40,273 bases of DNA from DATBFG01 sp036558645 (GTDB taxonomy: Bacteria > Acidobacteriota > Terriglobia > Terriglobales > Acidobacteriaceae): assembly GCA_036558645.1 (NCBI GenBank), contig DATBFG010000106.1:1-40273 (forward strand), in the 5' to 3' direction. The notes beneath the pieces are model-generated. The model saw only the letters and a list, made by a program, of their open reading frames with translations, was not told the DNA's origin and did not search any database. The translations under genes and the position numbers were made by a program. This document shows, in pieces, positions 22,404 through 30,521 of this stretch; positions within the stretch are counted from its first letter, which is position 1, and each line of letters begins with the position of its first letter.

Positions 22404-23726
22404 ATGGAAGTGTCAATTTGGAGAAGATGGAACTCGATCAGCTTCTCGCATTGCCGGCAAGTTCTGGCTCTGCTGGCGATCTGTCTCTTCACTCAACCAT
22501 CCGGTGCATACTCTGTACTTACCCATGAGCAGGTCGTGGATCTGCTGTGGAACGATCAGATTCGTCCAATCTTGCTGAAGCGATTCCCCGGATCAACTGA
22601 GGATCAACTGCGACAAGCACACGCCTACGCCTATGGTGGGTGCGTCTTGCAGGACATGGGCTATTATCCGTTCGGGAATAAATACTTCAGCGATCTGGTC
22701 CACTACGTTCGCACTGGGGATTTCGTCGAAGCATTGCTTCGCGACGCCTCTGATCTCAACGAATACGCATTCGCCCTGGGGGCCTTGGCACACTACGCGT
22801 CAGACAACAGTGGCCACCCCGTCATCAACAAGGTCGTAGCGATCGAATTTCCAAAGCTGCGCGCGAAATACGGAGACAAAGTTACGTACGCCGAAGATCC
22901 CAAGGCTCACATCCGCACAGAGTTCGGATTTGACATGGTCCAAGTAGCGAAAAACCGCTACACCTCAGACCACTATCATGACTTCATAGGCTTCGAGGTA
23001 GCAAAACCACTCATGGAGCGCAGCTTTCAGGAGACCTACTCGCTTCGCCTCGAAGATGTCTTCGGCGACTTGGATCTGGCAATTGGGACATATCGACGGT
23101 CCGTTAGCAAATTGATCCCCCAACTAACCCGGGTGGCGCTGCTTTCCAGGCACGACGAACTTGTTCGCGAGACCCCGAACTTCAGCAAAGAAAAGTTCCT
23201 CTATTCGCTCTCTCGCACCGGCTATGAGAAGGAGTGGGGCACGGTCTACCGAAAGCCAGGATTCGGGGCGCGAATGCTGTCGATATTATTGAAAATCATT
23301 CCTAAGATCGGTCCGTTTGCCACGGTCGATTTTAAAATCCCGACGACTCAGACCGAGGATATGTACATCAAGAGTGTAAACACCACGGTGGAGAGCTATG
23401 GGCATCAGTTGCGGACTTTAGACGCGAGTGGCCATCTTGATCTCGCGAATCTAGACTGCGATACGGGAGCGGATGTTGCCTTGGGTGAATACGAGCTGGC
23501 GGACAAAACGTACGCCAAGCTGGTTGAAGATCTTGCGAAAAAAAAGTTTGATCAGATAAGTCCCGAGCTGCGGGCTGATCTGCTGCACTTTTACGCTCCT
23601 GCCAACGTCAGTACACGCATCAAAACCGCTGACAAGAAGGAACAGAAAGCGCTTAAGAAAACGATGGAGCAGGTAGAAAAGCTGAAAGTTCAGACGGTCA
23701 CGGCATCCACGGCGAATAGGAGCTAA
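22404..23726 (+). CDS. Secreted zinc-dependent phospholipase C-like protein
   Basis: The product is 440 residues. A signal peptide ('VLALLAICLFTQPSGAYS', about residues 20-37) leads into 'VLTHEQVVDLLW', the N-terminal His motif of the zinc-dependent phospholipase C/S1-P1 nuclease fold. 'AHAYAYGGCVLQDMGYYPFG' and 'FALGALAHYASDNSGHP' follow; His and Asp in these motifs are the expected zinc ligands. The C-terminal third is lysine-rich and has no known motif. In the family the enzyme removes head groups from phospholipids outside the cytoplasm. The ribosome site before ATG 22404 is weak, so the exact start is uncertain. The KdpD-kinase gene lies upstream after 158 bases. Confidence 0.8.
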   Translation: MEVSIWRRWNSISFSHCRQVLALLAICLFTQPSGAYSVLTHEQVVDLLWNDQIRPILLKRFPGSTEDQLRQAHAYAYGGCVLQDMGYYPFGNKYFSDLVHYVRTGDFVEALLRDASDLNEYAFALGALAHYASDNSGHPVINKVVAIEFPKLRAKYGDKVTYAEDPKAHIRTEFGFDMVQVAKNRYTSDHYHDFIGFEVAKPLMERSFQETYSLRLEDVFGDLDLAIGTYRRSVSKLIPQLTRVALLSRHDELVRETPNFSKEKFLYSLSRTGYEKEWGTVYRKPGFGARMLSILLKIIPKIGPFATVDFKIPTTQTEDMYIKSVNTTVESYGHQLRTLDASGHLDLANLDCDTGADVALGEYELADKTYAKLVEDLAKKKFDQISPELRADLLHFYAPANVSTRIKTADKKEQKALKKTMEQVEKLKVQTVTASTANRS

Positions 23727-23867
23727 GCCGCGCCGCCATAAGCGCTCCAGCCAGCCCTTTTTTCGCAAGTTTCCGAGCTCTCTCCGTCAGACCCGTCAGA
23801 AGGAGTATCATTCCCGCGTGGAAGACGTCTGCTGGTCTCCTTCACACTAACCGCGGAGAGATGCTCC

Positions 23868-24644
23868 ATGGCTGGCGATGAGAAATTTTATCGGGCCCGA
23901 ATCACCAAGCGGACCGACTTCAGTCCTGATCTTTGGATGATCCGGATCCAACCCGGCGGTGAGTTCAAATTTGCGCCCGGGCAGTACGCAACATTGGGCG
24001 TGGATGGTGCAGACAAACGATCCGAGCGCCCGTACTCAATCGTGTCCTCTCCATACGAGAATGAAATAGAGTTCTTCTTCGAACTTGTCCCCCATGGCGG
24101 CCTCACGCCTCTGCTACACGAGCTGCAAGTAGATAACGAACTCCTCATGCGTAAAGTCCCGAAGGGACGTTTCACCTTGGGGACGTCGAGTAACTGCACC
24201 AATCACTTTCTGGTTTGCACCGTCACCGGAGTGGCTCCCTACGTCAGCTACGTGCGAACTCTATACAAGGACTGGAAGGACGGAAAACTTGCTGGCGACC
24301 ACAAGCTCTTCCTACTGAACGGCGCCAGCCGCTCATGGGAGTTCGGTTATTGGGAGGAACTCCGGAAGATTGCCTTCGAAGCGCCGTGGCTGACCTATGT
24401 GCCAACCATCAGTCGCCCATGGGAAGACGAAAAGTGGGCTGGCGAGACCGGGCGCGTTGACGACCTCCTCCGAAAATACTCTGACCTCTGGGGCCTGGAT
24501 GCGAAGAACACCATCGCCTATCTATGCGGCCACCCGGAAATGATTGAGAATGGCAAGGGCATCTTGAAGCGTGCTGGCTTCGCCAAGGAGAACATAAAAG
24601 AAGAGGTGTACTGGATTCCTGGAAAAGAATCCGTTGCCAGTTGA
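23868..24644 (+). CDS. Ferredoxin/flavodoxin-NADP reductase family oxidoreductase
   Basis: The product is 258 residues, with GGAGAG about 6 bases before ATG 23868. An FAD-binding beta-barrel contains 'FAPGQYATLGV' and the FAD motif 'ERPYSIVSSPYE'. The NADP-binding half has 'FLVCTVTGVAPYVSYVRTL', 'LLNGASRSWEFGYWEEL' and 'IAYLCGHPEMIENGKGILKR'. It ends 'IKEEVYWIP'. The glycine-rich NADP motif is TGVAP instead of the usual GTGIAP, a tolerated variation. The length matches bacterial Fpr-type enzymes (about 250-260 residues), which move electrons between NADPH and ferredoxin or flavodoxin in the cytoplasm. No ferredoxin gene is nearby. Confidence 0.88.
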   Translation: MAGDEKFYRARITKRTDFSPDLWMIRIQPGGEFKFAPGQYATLGVDGADKRSERPYSIVSSPYENEIEFFFELVPHGGLTPLLHELQVDNELLMRKVPKGRFTLGTSSNCTNHFLVCTVTGVAPYVSYVRTLYKDWKDGKLAGDHKLFLLNGASRSWEFGYWEELRKIAFEAPWLTYVPTISRPWEDEKWAGETGRVDDLLRKYSDLWGLDAKNTIAYLCGHPEMIENGKGILKRAGFAKENIKEEVYWIPGKESVAS

Positions 24645-24651
24645 CGTTTTC

Positions 24652-24981
24652 CTAGCTCTCTGCAGGAGCGAAGAAGACTAGCACCACGAGTTCCTCGACA
24701 ACATCGTAGAAACGATGTTCGACGTTGGCCGCAACAAAGATAACGCTTCCAGCGCTCACCTCGCGATCTTCGTTCGGCGCTCGCATGCGCGCTCGTCCAC
24801 GCACGATGAAGTACATTTCATCCTCTTTGTGTGGCTTCTGGGGATCTTGTTGTCCCACCTGCAAGGCGTAGACCCCTGCTGTCATCGCCGGTATACGCAG
24901 GAATTCCAGGTACAGCCTTCCCCCTTCTTCCCTCTTGGCCTCGAGTTCTGAAATCACATAGAAGCCGGTCTGAGAATTCAT
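24652..24981 (-). CDS. Small cupin-domain protein
   Basis: The product is 109 residues with a single cupin barrel. Motif 1 is read as 'PQKPHKEDEMYFIVRGRARM' and motif 2 as 'VSAGSVIFVAANVEHRFYDV'. The metal-ligand pattern H.(..)E......G and a second H in 'EHRF' are present. GGAG stands about 7 bases before ATG 24981. Such proteins bind a metal and act as mild isomerases, dioxygenases or sensors; the substrate is not predictable here. The gene converges on the reductase gene (7 bases between stops) and diverges from the phosphoesterase gene. Confidence 0.8.
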   Translation of the reverse strand: MNSQTGFYVISELEAKREEGGRLYLEFLRIPAMTAGVYALQVGQQDPQKPHKEDEMYFIVRGRARMRAPNEDREVSAGSVIFVAANVEHRFYDVVEELVVLVFFAPAES

Positions 24982-25123
24982 CTGTACTCCTTAACCTGAG
25001 TTCCTGCTCTAAGAACACCCGTGCAAAAGGGTCGCTGGGTGGAGTTTCTCATCTAACCACCTGCACCTGAAGCGATTACCTCGAACAACCAGCCCTGCTG
25101 CATCTCTCATCCAAGCTCCACCT

Positions 25124-26740
25124 ATGGGAGTGTCAAGGTTCATTCGATTCGCGTCAAGGGTGTGTCTCTCGTCTTTCGCGGCGGCTCTACTTGTTTTGAT
25201 GTGTGCCTGCCAGGGTCTAGTACCAAATAGCACGTTTCAAATCGAAGTCACATCGCAAGGTGGCGGAACTGGGGTGGTCTCTAGTAGTCCCTCTGGTATC
25301 AATTGCGGTTCCACCTGCTCCGCGAACTTTCACGGCACAACGGAAGTCACTCTCACCGCCACCCCGAACTCCGGTTTTACATTCGTTGGTTGGGGAGGCG
25401 CTTGTAGTGGGACCGGCGATTGCACCATCTCCAGCGGAGGCGAGTCGAATGTGACAGCAACCTTCGGCGCCAGCCTGCAATCAATCAATCACATCATCAT
25501 CATGGCGCAGGAAAATCGTGACTTCGACCACTATTTTGGGAAGCTGAACGACTACCGTGTTGCTAATGCACTCCCGGCTGATGTTGACGGCCTGCCCGCC
25601 GGGGCTTCAAATCCCACCTTTGACGGAACGGGCACGATCGAGGCTTATCATTTACTGACAATGTGTGTGGAGAACCCCAGCCCGTCCTGGAATGAGAGCC
25701 ATGTGGACCGCAATCTCAGCGACCCCGTCTCCGCCACAGCAACTCTCGATGGATTTGTGCATACCGCCGCACATGCCGCGATGGACAATGCATACACCGA
25801 TGTTCTCGGGAAGCGAGCCATGGGTTACTACGACGCTTCCGATCTTCCGTACTACTACTTCATGGCGACAAATTTCGCGACCTCCGACCGCTGGTTTTCA
25901 CCAGTCATGTCCCGGACCCAGTTGAATCGCATGTATATGCTCGCGGGAACATCTGCAGGACACGCCTATCCCCTACCCGAGGGATCGCCGAAACTCGCCA
26001 ACAAAACCATCTTTGAACTGCTCGATGAGCATGGTATTACCTGGAAGAATTATGTTGTGTCTCCGCATCCTGATCCAATTGGAGGCACGTCATTCAATCA
26101 ATTTGCATACGCGGCTACCCACCAGCAAAACATCGTGGATGCCTCGCAATTCCTGACTGACGCCAAAAACGGTGCCTTGCCTGCCGTGTCGATCATCGAT
26201 CCCGGCTACTGGAACGGATTGGACGAGCACCCTGGAATCGATGAGGATGCTCCGGGTGCAAGCGTTCAGAAAGGTGCTGCCTATGTGGCGGGATTGATTA
26301 ACGGCTTGATGAACAGCCCATCGTGGCAGGATTCCGTATTCATTCTGACATGGGATGAATTCGGCGGATTCTACGACCACGTCCCTCCTCAGCCTACAGT
26401 GAGTCCCGACGGGATCCCGCCCCAGGACCTTTTACCGGGCGACATTTGCACGGTGAAGACCGGTCCCACCTGCGACTTCGACTACACCGGCTACCGCTTG
26501 CCTCTGATCGTCATTTCCCCATTCGCAAAAAAGAATTACGTCTCACATACTGTCGCCGACTACACCGCGATGTTGAAGTTGATCGAAACTCGATTTGATC
26601 TTCCAAGTCTTACCGCGCGTGATGCGGCACAGGTGGATATGACAGAGTTTTTCGATTTCTCGAACGCGACATGGAGGGTTCCACCTGAACCTCCGACGCA
26701 ACCCACAAATGGTCCTTGCTATTTTGATCGTCTGCCGTAG
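25124..26740 (+). CDS. Phosphoesterase (phospholipase C / acid phosphatase type) lipoprotein with InlB-like domain
   Basis: The product is 538 residues. The N-terminus has a lipobox-like end ('AALLVLMCACQG'), so it is probably a lipoprotein. Residues 40-115 form a divergent InlB/Listeria-Bacteroides repeat ('NPNSGFTFVGWGGACSGTGD'-like, with paired cysteines). The PF04185-type phosphoesterase domain starts at 'SINHIIIMAQENRDFDHYFG' (nucleophile/metal region) and includes 'DRWFSPVMSRTQLNRMYMLA', 'VFILTWDEFGGFYDHVPPQP' and 'GYRLPLIVISPFAKKNYVSH'. Relatives cleave phospholipids or phosphate monoesters outside the cell. The InlB-type domain probably anchors or positions the enzyme. The ribosome site of ATG 25124 is weak. 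Confidence 0.88.
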   Translation: MGVSRFIRFASRVCLSSFAAALLVLMCACQGLVPNSTFQIEVTSQGGGTGVVSSSPSGINCGSTCSANFHGTTEVTLTATPNSGFTFVGWGGACSGTGDCTISSGGESNVTATFGASLQSINHIIIMAQENRDFDHYFGKLNDYRVANALPADVDGLPAGASNPTFDGTGTIEAYHLLTMCVENPSPSWNESHVDRNLSDPVSATATLDGFVHTAAHAAMDNAYTDVLGKRAMGYYDASDLPYYYFMATNFATSDRWFSPVMSRTQLNRMYMLAGTSAGHAYPLPEGSPKLANKTIFELLDEHGITWKNYVVSPHPDPIGGTSFNQFAYAATHQQNIVDASQFLTDAKNGALPAVSIIDPGYWNGLDEHPGIDEDAPGASVQKGAAYVAGLINGLMNSPSWQDSVFILTWDEFGGFYDHVPPQPTVSPDGIPPQDLLPGDICTVKTGPTCDFDYTGYRLPLIVISPFAKKNYVSHTVADYTAMLKLIETRFDLPSLTARDAAQVDMTEFFDFSNATWRVPPEPPTQPTNGPCYFDRLP

Positions 26741-26851
26741 AAGAAGTGTTCGTTAGTAGACAGTCATCTTGCGCGAACGTAAGCTTTTTGTAACCCCGCC
26801 TCTTAGGCCTTGTCACGAATCGTGCCTTCTCCTATACTCCCTGCAGTTTTC

Positions 26852-26889
26852 AAAAAAAACCGATCTTTCCACGCCACACTTCAGATCGG
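26852..26889 (-). terminator. Intrinsic terminator on the minus strand
   Basis: Read on the minus strand, CCGATCT (26889-26883), a 16-base loop and AGATCGG (26866-26860) are followed directly by eight T residues (26859-26852). This is a standard Rho-independent shape. No long minus-strand gene lies upstream, so it ends either a short transcript (26898-26960) or antisense transcription. Confidence 0.65.
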
Positions 26890-26897
26890 GAAAATGC

Positions 26898-26960
26898 TTA
26901 CAACCAAAAGAAAATAAACATCTTAGCCGCTAACAGGAGCTCCTTGGGCATGGGTGTCAT
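26898..26960 (-). CDS. Possible 20-residue hydrophobic peptide ending at a terminator
   Basis: This minus-strand frame encodes MTPMPKELLLAAKMFIFFWL and stops 9 bases before the terminator hairpin. GGAAG lies 3 bases before the ATG and a GGAGG 12 bases before it. The position right in front of a terminator and the hydrophobic end fit a small membrane peptide, type I toxin-like peptide or leader peptide. The length is too short to exclude chance. Confidence 0.3.
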   Translation of the reverse strand: MTPMPKELLLAAKMFIFFWL

Positions 26961-27059
26961 GCACTTCCGTGACCTCCCCCCGACCTGAGTACCACCTGTA
27001 GTGTTTGGATGCGTCTCCGCCACTCGTCTGAAGTACCCCATTTTGTCGGAGGCCAAGCA

Positions 27060-29480
27060 GTGACAACCAGAAAAGCGGCAGCTCTGTTTGTGCCGTTCTC
27101 CCTCGCATTGATTCTGGCGGGACACGGCGCGCTCGCTCAAAACCATCCTCAACCCCAGTTCATAAATAATAACGATATCGCCCAACCCAACAATCAGACT
27201 CCTTATTACACGGAGAATCCGTTCTTTAATCAGAGCAAGACCCAGAACGAAAACGTTGGCAATGCCGATTGTGACTCACCCGATGCCGACTATTACGTCG
27301 CCACAAATGGCAATGACAACTGGACCGGCACACTCGACACGCCCAATCAAGGGAAGACGGACGGCCCTTTTGCCACCCTCGACCGTGCCCGCAGGGCCAT
27401 ACAGGGAATGCCCGGTGGACGGAACAAGGTCATGATTCGCGGGGGAAACTACTTCCTCTCGGCTGCCGTGAATTTCACTTCCGATGATTCGGGCACATCG
27501 ACTACACCAATCATTTACGAAAACTACCCCTGCGAAACTCCTGTCATCAGTGGCGGAAAGAAGATTACAGGTTGGACCAACCAGTCCGGAAACGTTTGGA
27601 CTGTCACCCTGGCTTCGAGCAGCTACAACAATTTTGAAGCACTGTTCTACAACGGAACTCGGCGCTTTCGACCACGCACCACAGTCGGAACCTATCGGTA
27701 CAATGTCGGTCCGGTGTACGTAAACTCCCAATCAGGCAATTGTTCGCTCAAGGTCGACAGCCAATGGGAATGCTTTGACCGCTTCAAGTTCAACAGCGGT
27801 GACATGGCTGGCACGTATCACAGCATTGCCTTGGGGGATGTGGAAGTCTTGGATTTCGAAAAATGGACGATGAGCCGAATGCGTCTGAAATCCGTGGACA
27901 CCGGCGCCAAGATCGCATATTTGACCGGTCCCACCCGTCAGGATGCTGATAATGGATTCCTTCCCGGACATCGCTACCTCATTGAGAACGTCAAGGAATC
28001 TCTGACACAGCCAGGTCAATGGTACCTCGACCGGTGCACCAATCCCCCGTCCTGCACGACTGCGAGCGGTAACTGGACCCTCACCTATCTTTCCCAGTCA
28101 GGCGAAACCCCAAGAAACGCTGAAATCATCATCCCGCAACAGTCACAGCTCATCACGTCAAATGGCCTGGAATTTGTGACCTTCAAAGGCATCACCTTTT
28201 CGCACGACAATTGGAAGCCCCCCTCAGAAGGCTTCGGCGACCAGCAAGGAGCGATGAATGTTACGGCTGCAGTCAGCTTCATCGGCTCCAGCAACGTAAT
28301 TCTCGATGGTTGCACGATCTCGCACACGGAAGGATACGGTGTCGAGTTCGTCGGCACCGGTAGCGTGAAAGGTAAGATCAGCAACCAGGTCATAAACAGT
28401 TTGCTTTACGATCTGGGAACCGGCGGCGTCCGCATTGGCCAGACGGTCCAGACCAAGCGCGACACCGATGCTACCGTCGCGCAATACGTGCTGGTGCAGA
28501 ATAACCTTATTACCGGTGGAGGACGTGTCCAGCCGACGGGAATTGGCACTGGTGTCATCGTTGGCAACTCCCATCACAACACCATCACACACAACGAGAT
28601 CAGCGACTTCTACAACGGCGCTATCGGCGTCGGCTTGGTGTGGGGAGTCACAGGCTTCACCAGCCTCGCCCACGACAATACGATCTCCTACAACCTGCTA
28701 TACAACCTGGGGCAAGGCGTCACGTCCGATATCGGCGGCATCTACTTCGCCTCCTCGGATACGACCGGCAATCAGGCCTTGAACAACGTCATTCACGACG
28801 TAAACCATCCCATCAATGACGCTGACGGTTTTGGCGGAAATGGAATTTATTTTGATCAGGGCACATCGAATGTAACTGCGAAGAACAACTTGGTCTATCG
28901 GACCACGTCTTCCTCGTTGTTCGCCAACATGGCGGATCGCAATGATGACACATTCCCGCAGAACAACATTGCCGACAACAACATCTTCGTTGAAGCGAAC
29001 CTTTACACCTTCAACCACGGCGGCCAAAATCCGAACTCGGTCACTCTCACTCACAATGTCATCTATTACAAGGTTTCGTTGCAGGGTGGGAAGTGGGCCT
29101 GTTATGACGTGGGCGGCAGCGGCAAGCCGGTGCCATGTCCGCAGCGGTTCGTCTTCGACAACAATCTCTACTGGAATCCCACCGGTACGGCGTTGAAGTT
29201 CATCACAACGAATCCCTACGGAGATCCCAAGCGGACCAGTTACACATTCAGCGAGTGGCAAGCTTTGCTGGAGGATGTGCACTCGCAGAACAAGGACCCG
29301 CTGTTCGTCGATCCGTCATACCCGGCGGACGACTTCAACCTGCAGGCCGGATCTCCCGCTTTTAACGTCGGCTTCAAGTCTTTCGATACGTCTCAAGCAG
29401 GCCGGACGTCGGAATTGCTGACGGCCCCTGCGGTGCCCACAGCTTTTCCCCTTCAACTCAAAGATCCGAACACCTACTAG
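27060..29480 (+). CDS. Large secreted right-handed beta-helix protein
   Basis: The product is 806 residues. GTG 27060 has GGAGG eight bases upstream and gives a proper signal peptide ('KAAALFVPFSLALILAGHGALAQ'), so the longer ATG 27009 start is rejected. 'DADYYVATNGNDNWTGT...GPFATLDRARRAIQ' near residue 70 opens the pectate-lyase-like beta-helix seen in many polysaccharide-active proteins. Later repeats have the form 'N.I..G.G....G..GNSHHNTITHNEISD', 'HDNTISYNLLYNLGQGVTSD' and 'NNVIHDVN'. Such proteins are glycoside hydrolases or lyases acting on extracellular glycans. No catalytic residues can be assigned by eye. The gene ends in a strong terminator (29500-29526). Confidence 0.85.
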   Translation: MTTRKAAALFVPFSLALILAGHGALAQNHPQPQFINNNDIAQPNNQTPYYTENPFFNQSKTQNENVGNADCDSPDADYYVATNGNDNWTGTLDTPNQGKTDGPFATLDRARRAIQGMPGGRNKVMIRGGNYFLSAAVNFTSDDSGTSTTPIIYENYPCETPVISGGKKITGWTNQSGNVWTVTLASSSYNNFEALFYNGTRRFRPRTTVGTYRYNVGPVYVNSQSGNCSLKVDSQWECFDRFKFNSGDMAGTYHSIALGDVEVLDFEKWTMSRMRLKSVDTGAKIAYLTGPTRQDADNGFLPGHRYLIENVKESLTQPGQWYLDRCTNPPSCTTASGNWTLTYLSQSGETPRNAEIIIPQQSQLITSNGLEFVTFKGITFSHDNWKPPSEGFGDQQGAMNVTAAVSFIGSSNVILDGCTISHTEGYGVEFVGTGSVKGKISNQVINSLLYDLGTGGVRIGQTVQTKRDTDATVAQYVLVQNNLITGGGRVQPTGIGTGVIVGNSHHNTITHNEISDFYNGAIGVGLVWGVTGFTSLAHDNTISYNLLYNLGQGVTSDIGGIYFASSDTTGNQALNNVIHDVNHPINDADGFGGNGIYFDQGTSNVTAKNNLVYRTTSSSLFANMADRNDDTFPQNNIADNNIFVEANLYTFNHGGQNPNSVTLTHNVIYYKVSLQGGKWACYDVGGSGKPVPCPQRFVFDNNLYWNPTGTALKFITTNPYGDPKRTSYTFSEWQALLEDVHSQNKDPLFVDPSYPADDFNLQAGSPAFNVGFKSFDTSQAGRTSELLTAPAVPTAFPLQLKDPNTY

Positions 29481-29499
29481 TTAGTCCATAATTCAGAAA

Positions 29500-29526
29500 G
29501 GCGGGCGTTTTCTTGCCCGCCTTTTT
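29500..29526 (+). terminator. Intrinsic terminator after the beta-helix gene
   Basis: GGCGGGC (29500-29506), an eight-base loop, GCCCGCC (29515-29521) and five T residues follow 20 bases after the stop codon. It is a textbook Rho-independent terminator on the plus strand. Confidence 0.93.
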
Positions 29527-29569
29527 GTTGTCTCTCTCCGCAGCCTTCGCGTGGCCTTCGAAGTACAAT

Positions 29570-29583
29570 ACATAGCGCTATGT
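29570..29583. promoter_or_regulatory. Perfect 14-bp palindrome upstream of phoU
   Basis: ACATAGCGCTATGT is a perfect palindrome 69 bases before the phoU start. It has the ACAT...ATGT outline that PadR-type and other small winged-helix repressors bind. It is a candidate operator for phoU; the regulator is not identified. Confidence 0.45.
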
Positions 29584-29651
29584 CGAGAACAATTTGAGAT
29601 CGACATGTTTGCTTCGCCATCTACCTCGTTCAACCCGTCCAAAGGATGGTT

Positions 29652-30350
29652 ATGAAGAGACCTGCTCGCGCCGCAAAACCGCGACCCGTCAAAACTTTTC
29701 TGGGTTCCGATTCGACGAGGGAACTCACCTCCCTGATTCAGCAGGCATGTCTTGTCGCGAAAGATAGTGCGTCGAACAGCCGTGAATTCATCACCAATTC
29801 TTCCAAAATGGCCTTCCTCGCAGTGAAGGACTGCGAGAAAGAATTGGATCGAATCGAGCGGCAGGTGGACGAGAAAATCACGCAAGCGATTACGGAGGTG
29901 ACGGAGGATGAGGCACGACAACTCCTTGCCTGCCTGAAGTTCAGCACAGACCTGGAACGCGTCGGAGACCTGGCATGGACTGCCACTAAGCAAATCCATG
30001 GCCTTCCAGATCCACTTCACACGGAAGACAGGCGAGACTTGGCCGAAATGGCGCATGTCCTCGAACAAATGCTGGACCGGGCCTATGAAGGATTCCGAGA
30101 CCACAATGTTGACGCTGCAGCCTGGGTTCTTAAGACGGACGCCCGCATGAACCAGACATGCCATTCTGTTTTCCAGCGGCATCTGGGAGGCGAGGAGAAA
30201 CAACGGGAATACAGCACGACGCTCTTGTTTGCCGCACAGGCATTGGAACGCGCTGGCGACCACGCAAAGAATCTTGCAGAGGAGGTCTTTCACCTTGTCG
30301 AAGGCCGTAGCCTTCGCCACGAACTCAAGCGTCGCCGTCCCGGGACGTGA
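29652..30350 (+). CDS. phoU: PhoU-family phosphate signalling protein
   Basis: The product is 232 residues from ATG 29652, with AAAGG about 7 bases upstream; ATG 29646 overlaps that site. Two three-helix PhoU repeats are visible. The first is 'LTSLIQQACLVAKDSASNSREF' to 'CLKFSTDLERVGDLAWTATK'; the second is 'MAHVLEQMLDRAYEGF' to 'LFAAQALERAGDHAKNLAEEV'. The E/D..R.GD..... metal-binding motif occurs in both ('DLERVGD', 'ALERAGD'). PhoU couples phosphate transporters to the PhoR/PhoB system or controls Na/phosphate and Pit-type uptake. No pst or pho genes are in the window, so it is an orphan copy. The C-terminus is very basic (HELKRRRPGT). Confidence 0.88.
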   Translation: MKRPARAAKPRPVKTFLGSDSTRELTSLIQQACLVAKDSASNSREFITNSSKMAFLAVKDCEKELDRIERQVDEKITQAITEVTEDEARQLLACLKFSTDLERVGDLAWTATKQIHGLPDPLHTEDRRDLAEMAHVLEQMLDRAYEGFRDHNVDAAAWVLKTDARMNQTCHSVFQRHLGGEEKQREYSTTLLFAAQALERAGDHAKNLAEEVFHLVEGRSLRHELKRRRPGT

Positions 30351-30422
30351 ACGGCGAATCGGAAACTAACACTTCTAGTAGTAATCGAAGCCGCTGTCAA
30401 AGATACCAGTATTTATCGTTGG

Positions 30423-30472
30423 CCACTTACAGTGGAATTTGTTGGATATTTCCGACTTCGGCCGGAAATATC
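30423..30472 (+). promoter_or_regulatory. Hairpins in the sulfatase upstream region, one with a UUCG tetraloop
   Basis: Two hairpins follow each other. CCACT and AGTGG close a 3-base loop (30423-30435). GATATTTCCG (30445-30454) pairs perfectly with CGGAAATATC (30463-30472), and its loop contains C-UUCG-G, an exceptionally stable tetraloop. A pyrimidine-rich stretch (CTTTT) follows. The larger hairpin lies about 50 bases before the sulfatase start and 95 bases after phoU. It may be a terminator for phoU or an attenuator or operator for the sulfatase. Confidence 0.55.
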
Positions 30473-30521
30473 TTCCTTTTCGATTTGGGCTACAAACTCC
30501 GCACGACGAAAGGGGCCCGCG

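Larger units (their letters stand above)
26741..27059. other. Intergenic region with a minus-strand terminator and tiny ORF
   Basis: This 319-base stretch lies between the phosphoesterase and the beta-helix gene. It holds the minus-strand terminator and 20-codon frame listed separately. The plus-strand promoter of the beta-helix gene should lie within 26960-27050 but is not clear. No other gene is seen. Confidence 0.5.

Noticed and set aside
28224..29282. Minus-strand frames opposite the beta-helix gene
   Set aside because: Shadows of a repeat-rich gene; no start signals or known domains.
30432..30521. Longer sulfatase start at 30432
   Set aside because: The extension is translated hairpin sequence; ATG 30522 has a good ribosome site and starts directly before the membrane segment.
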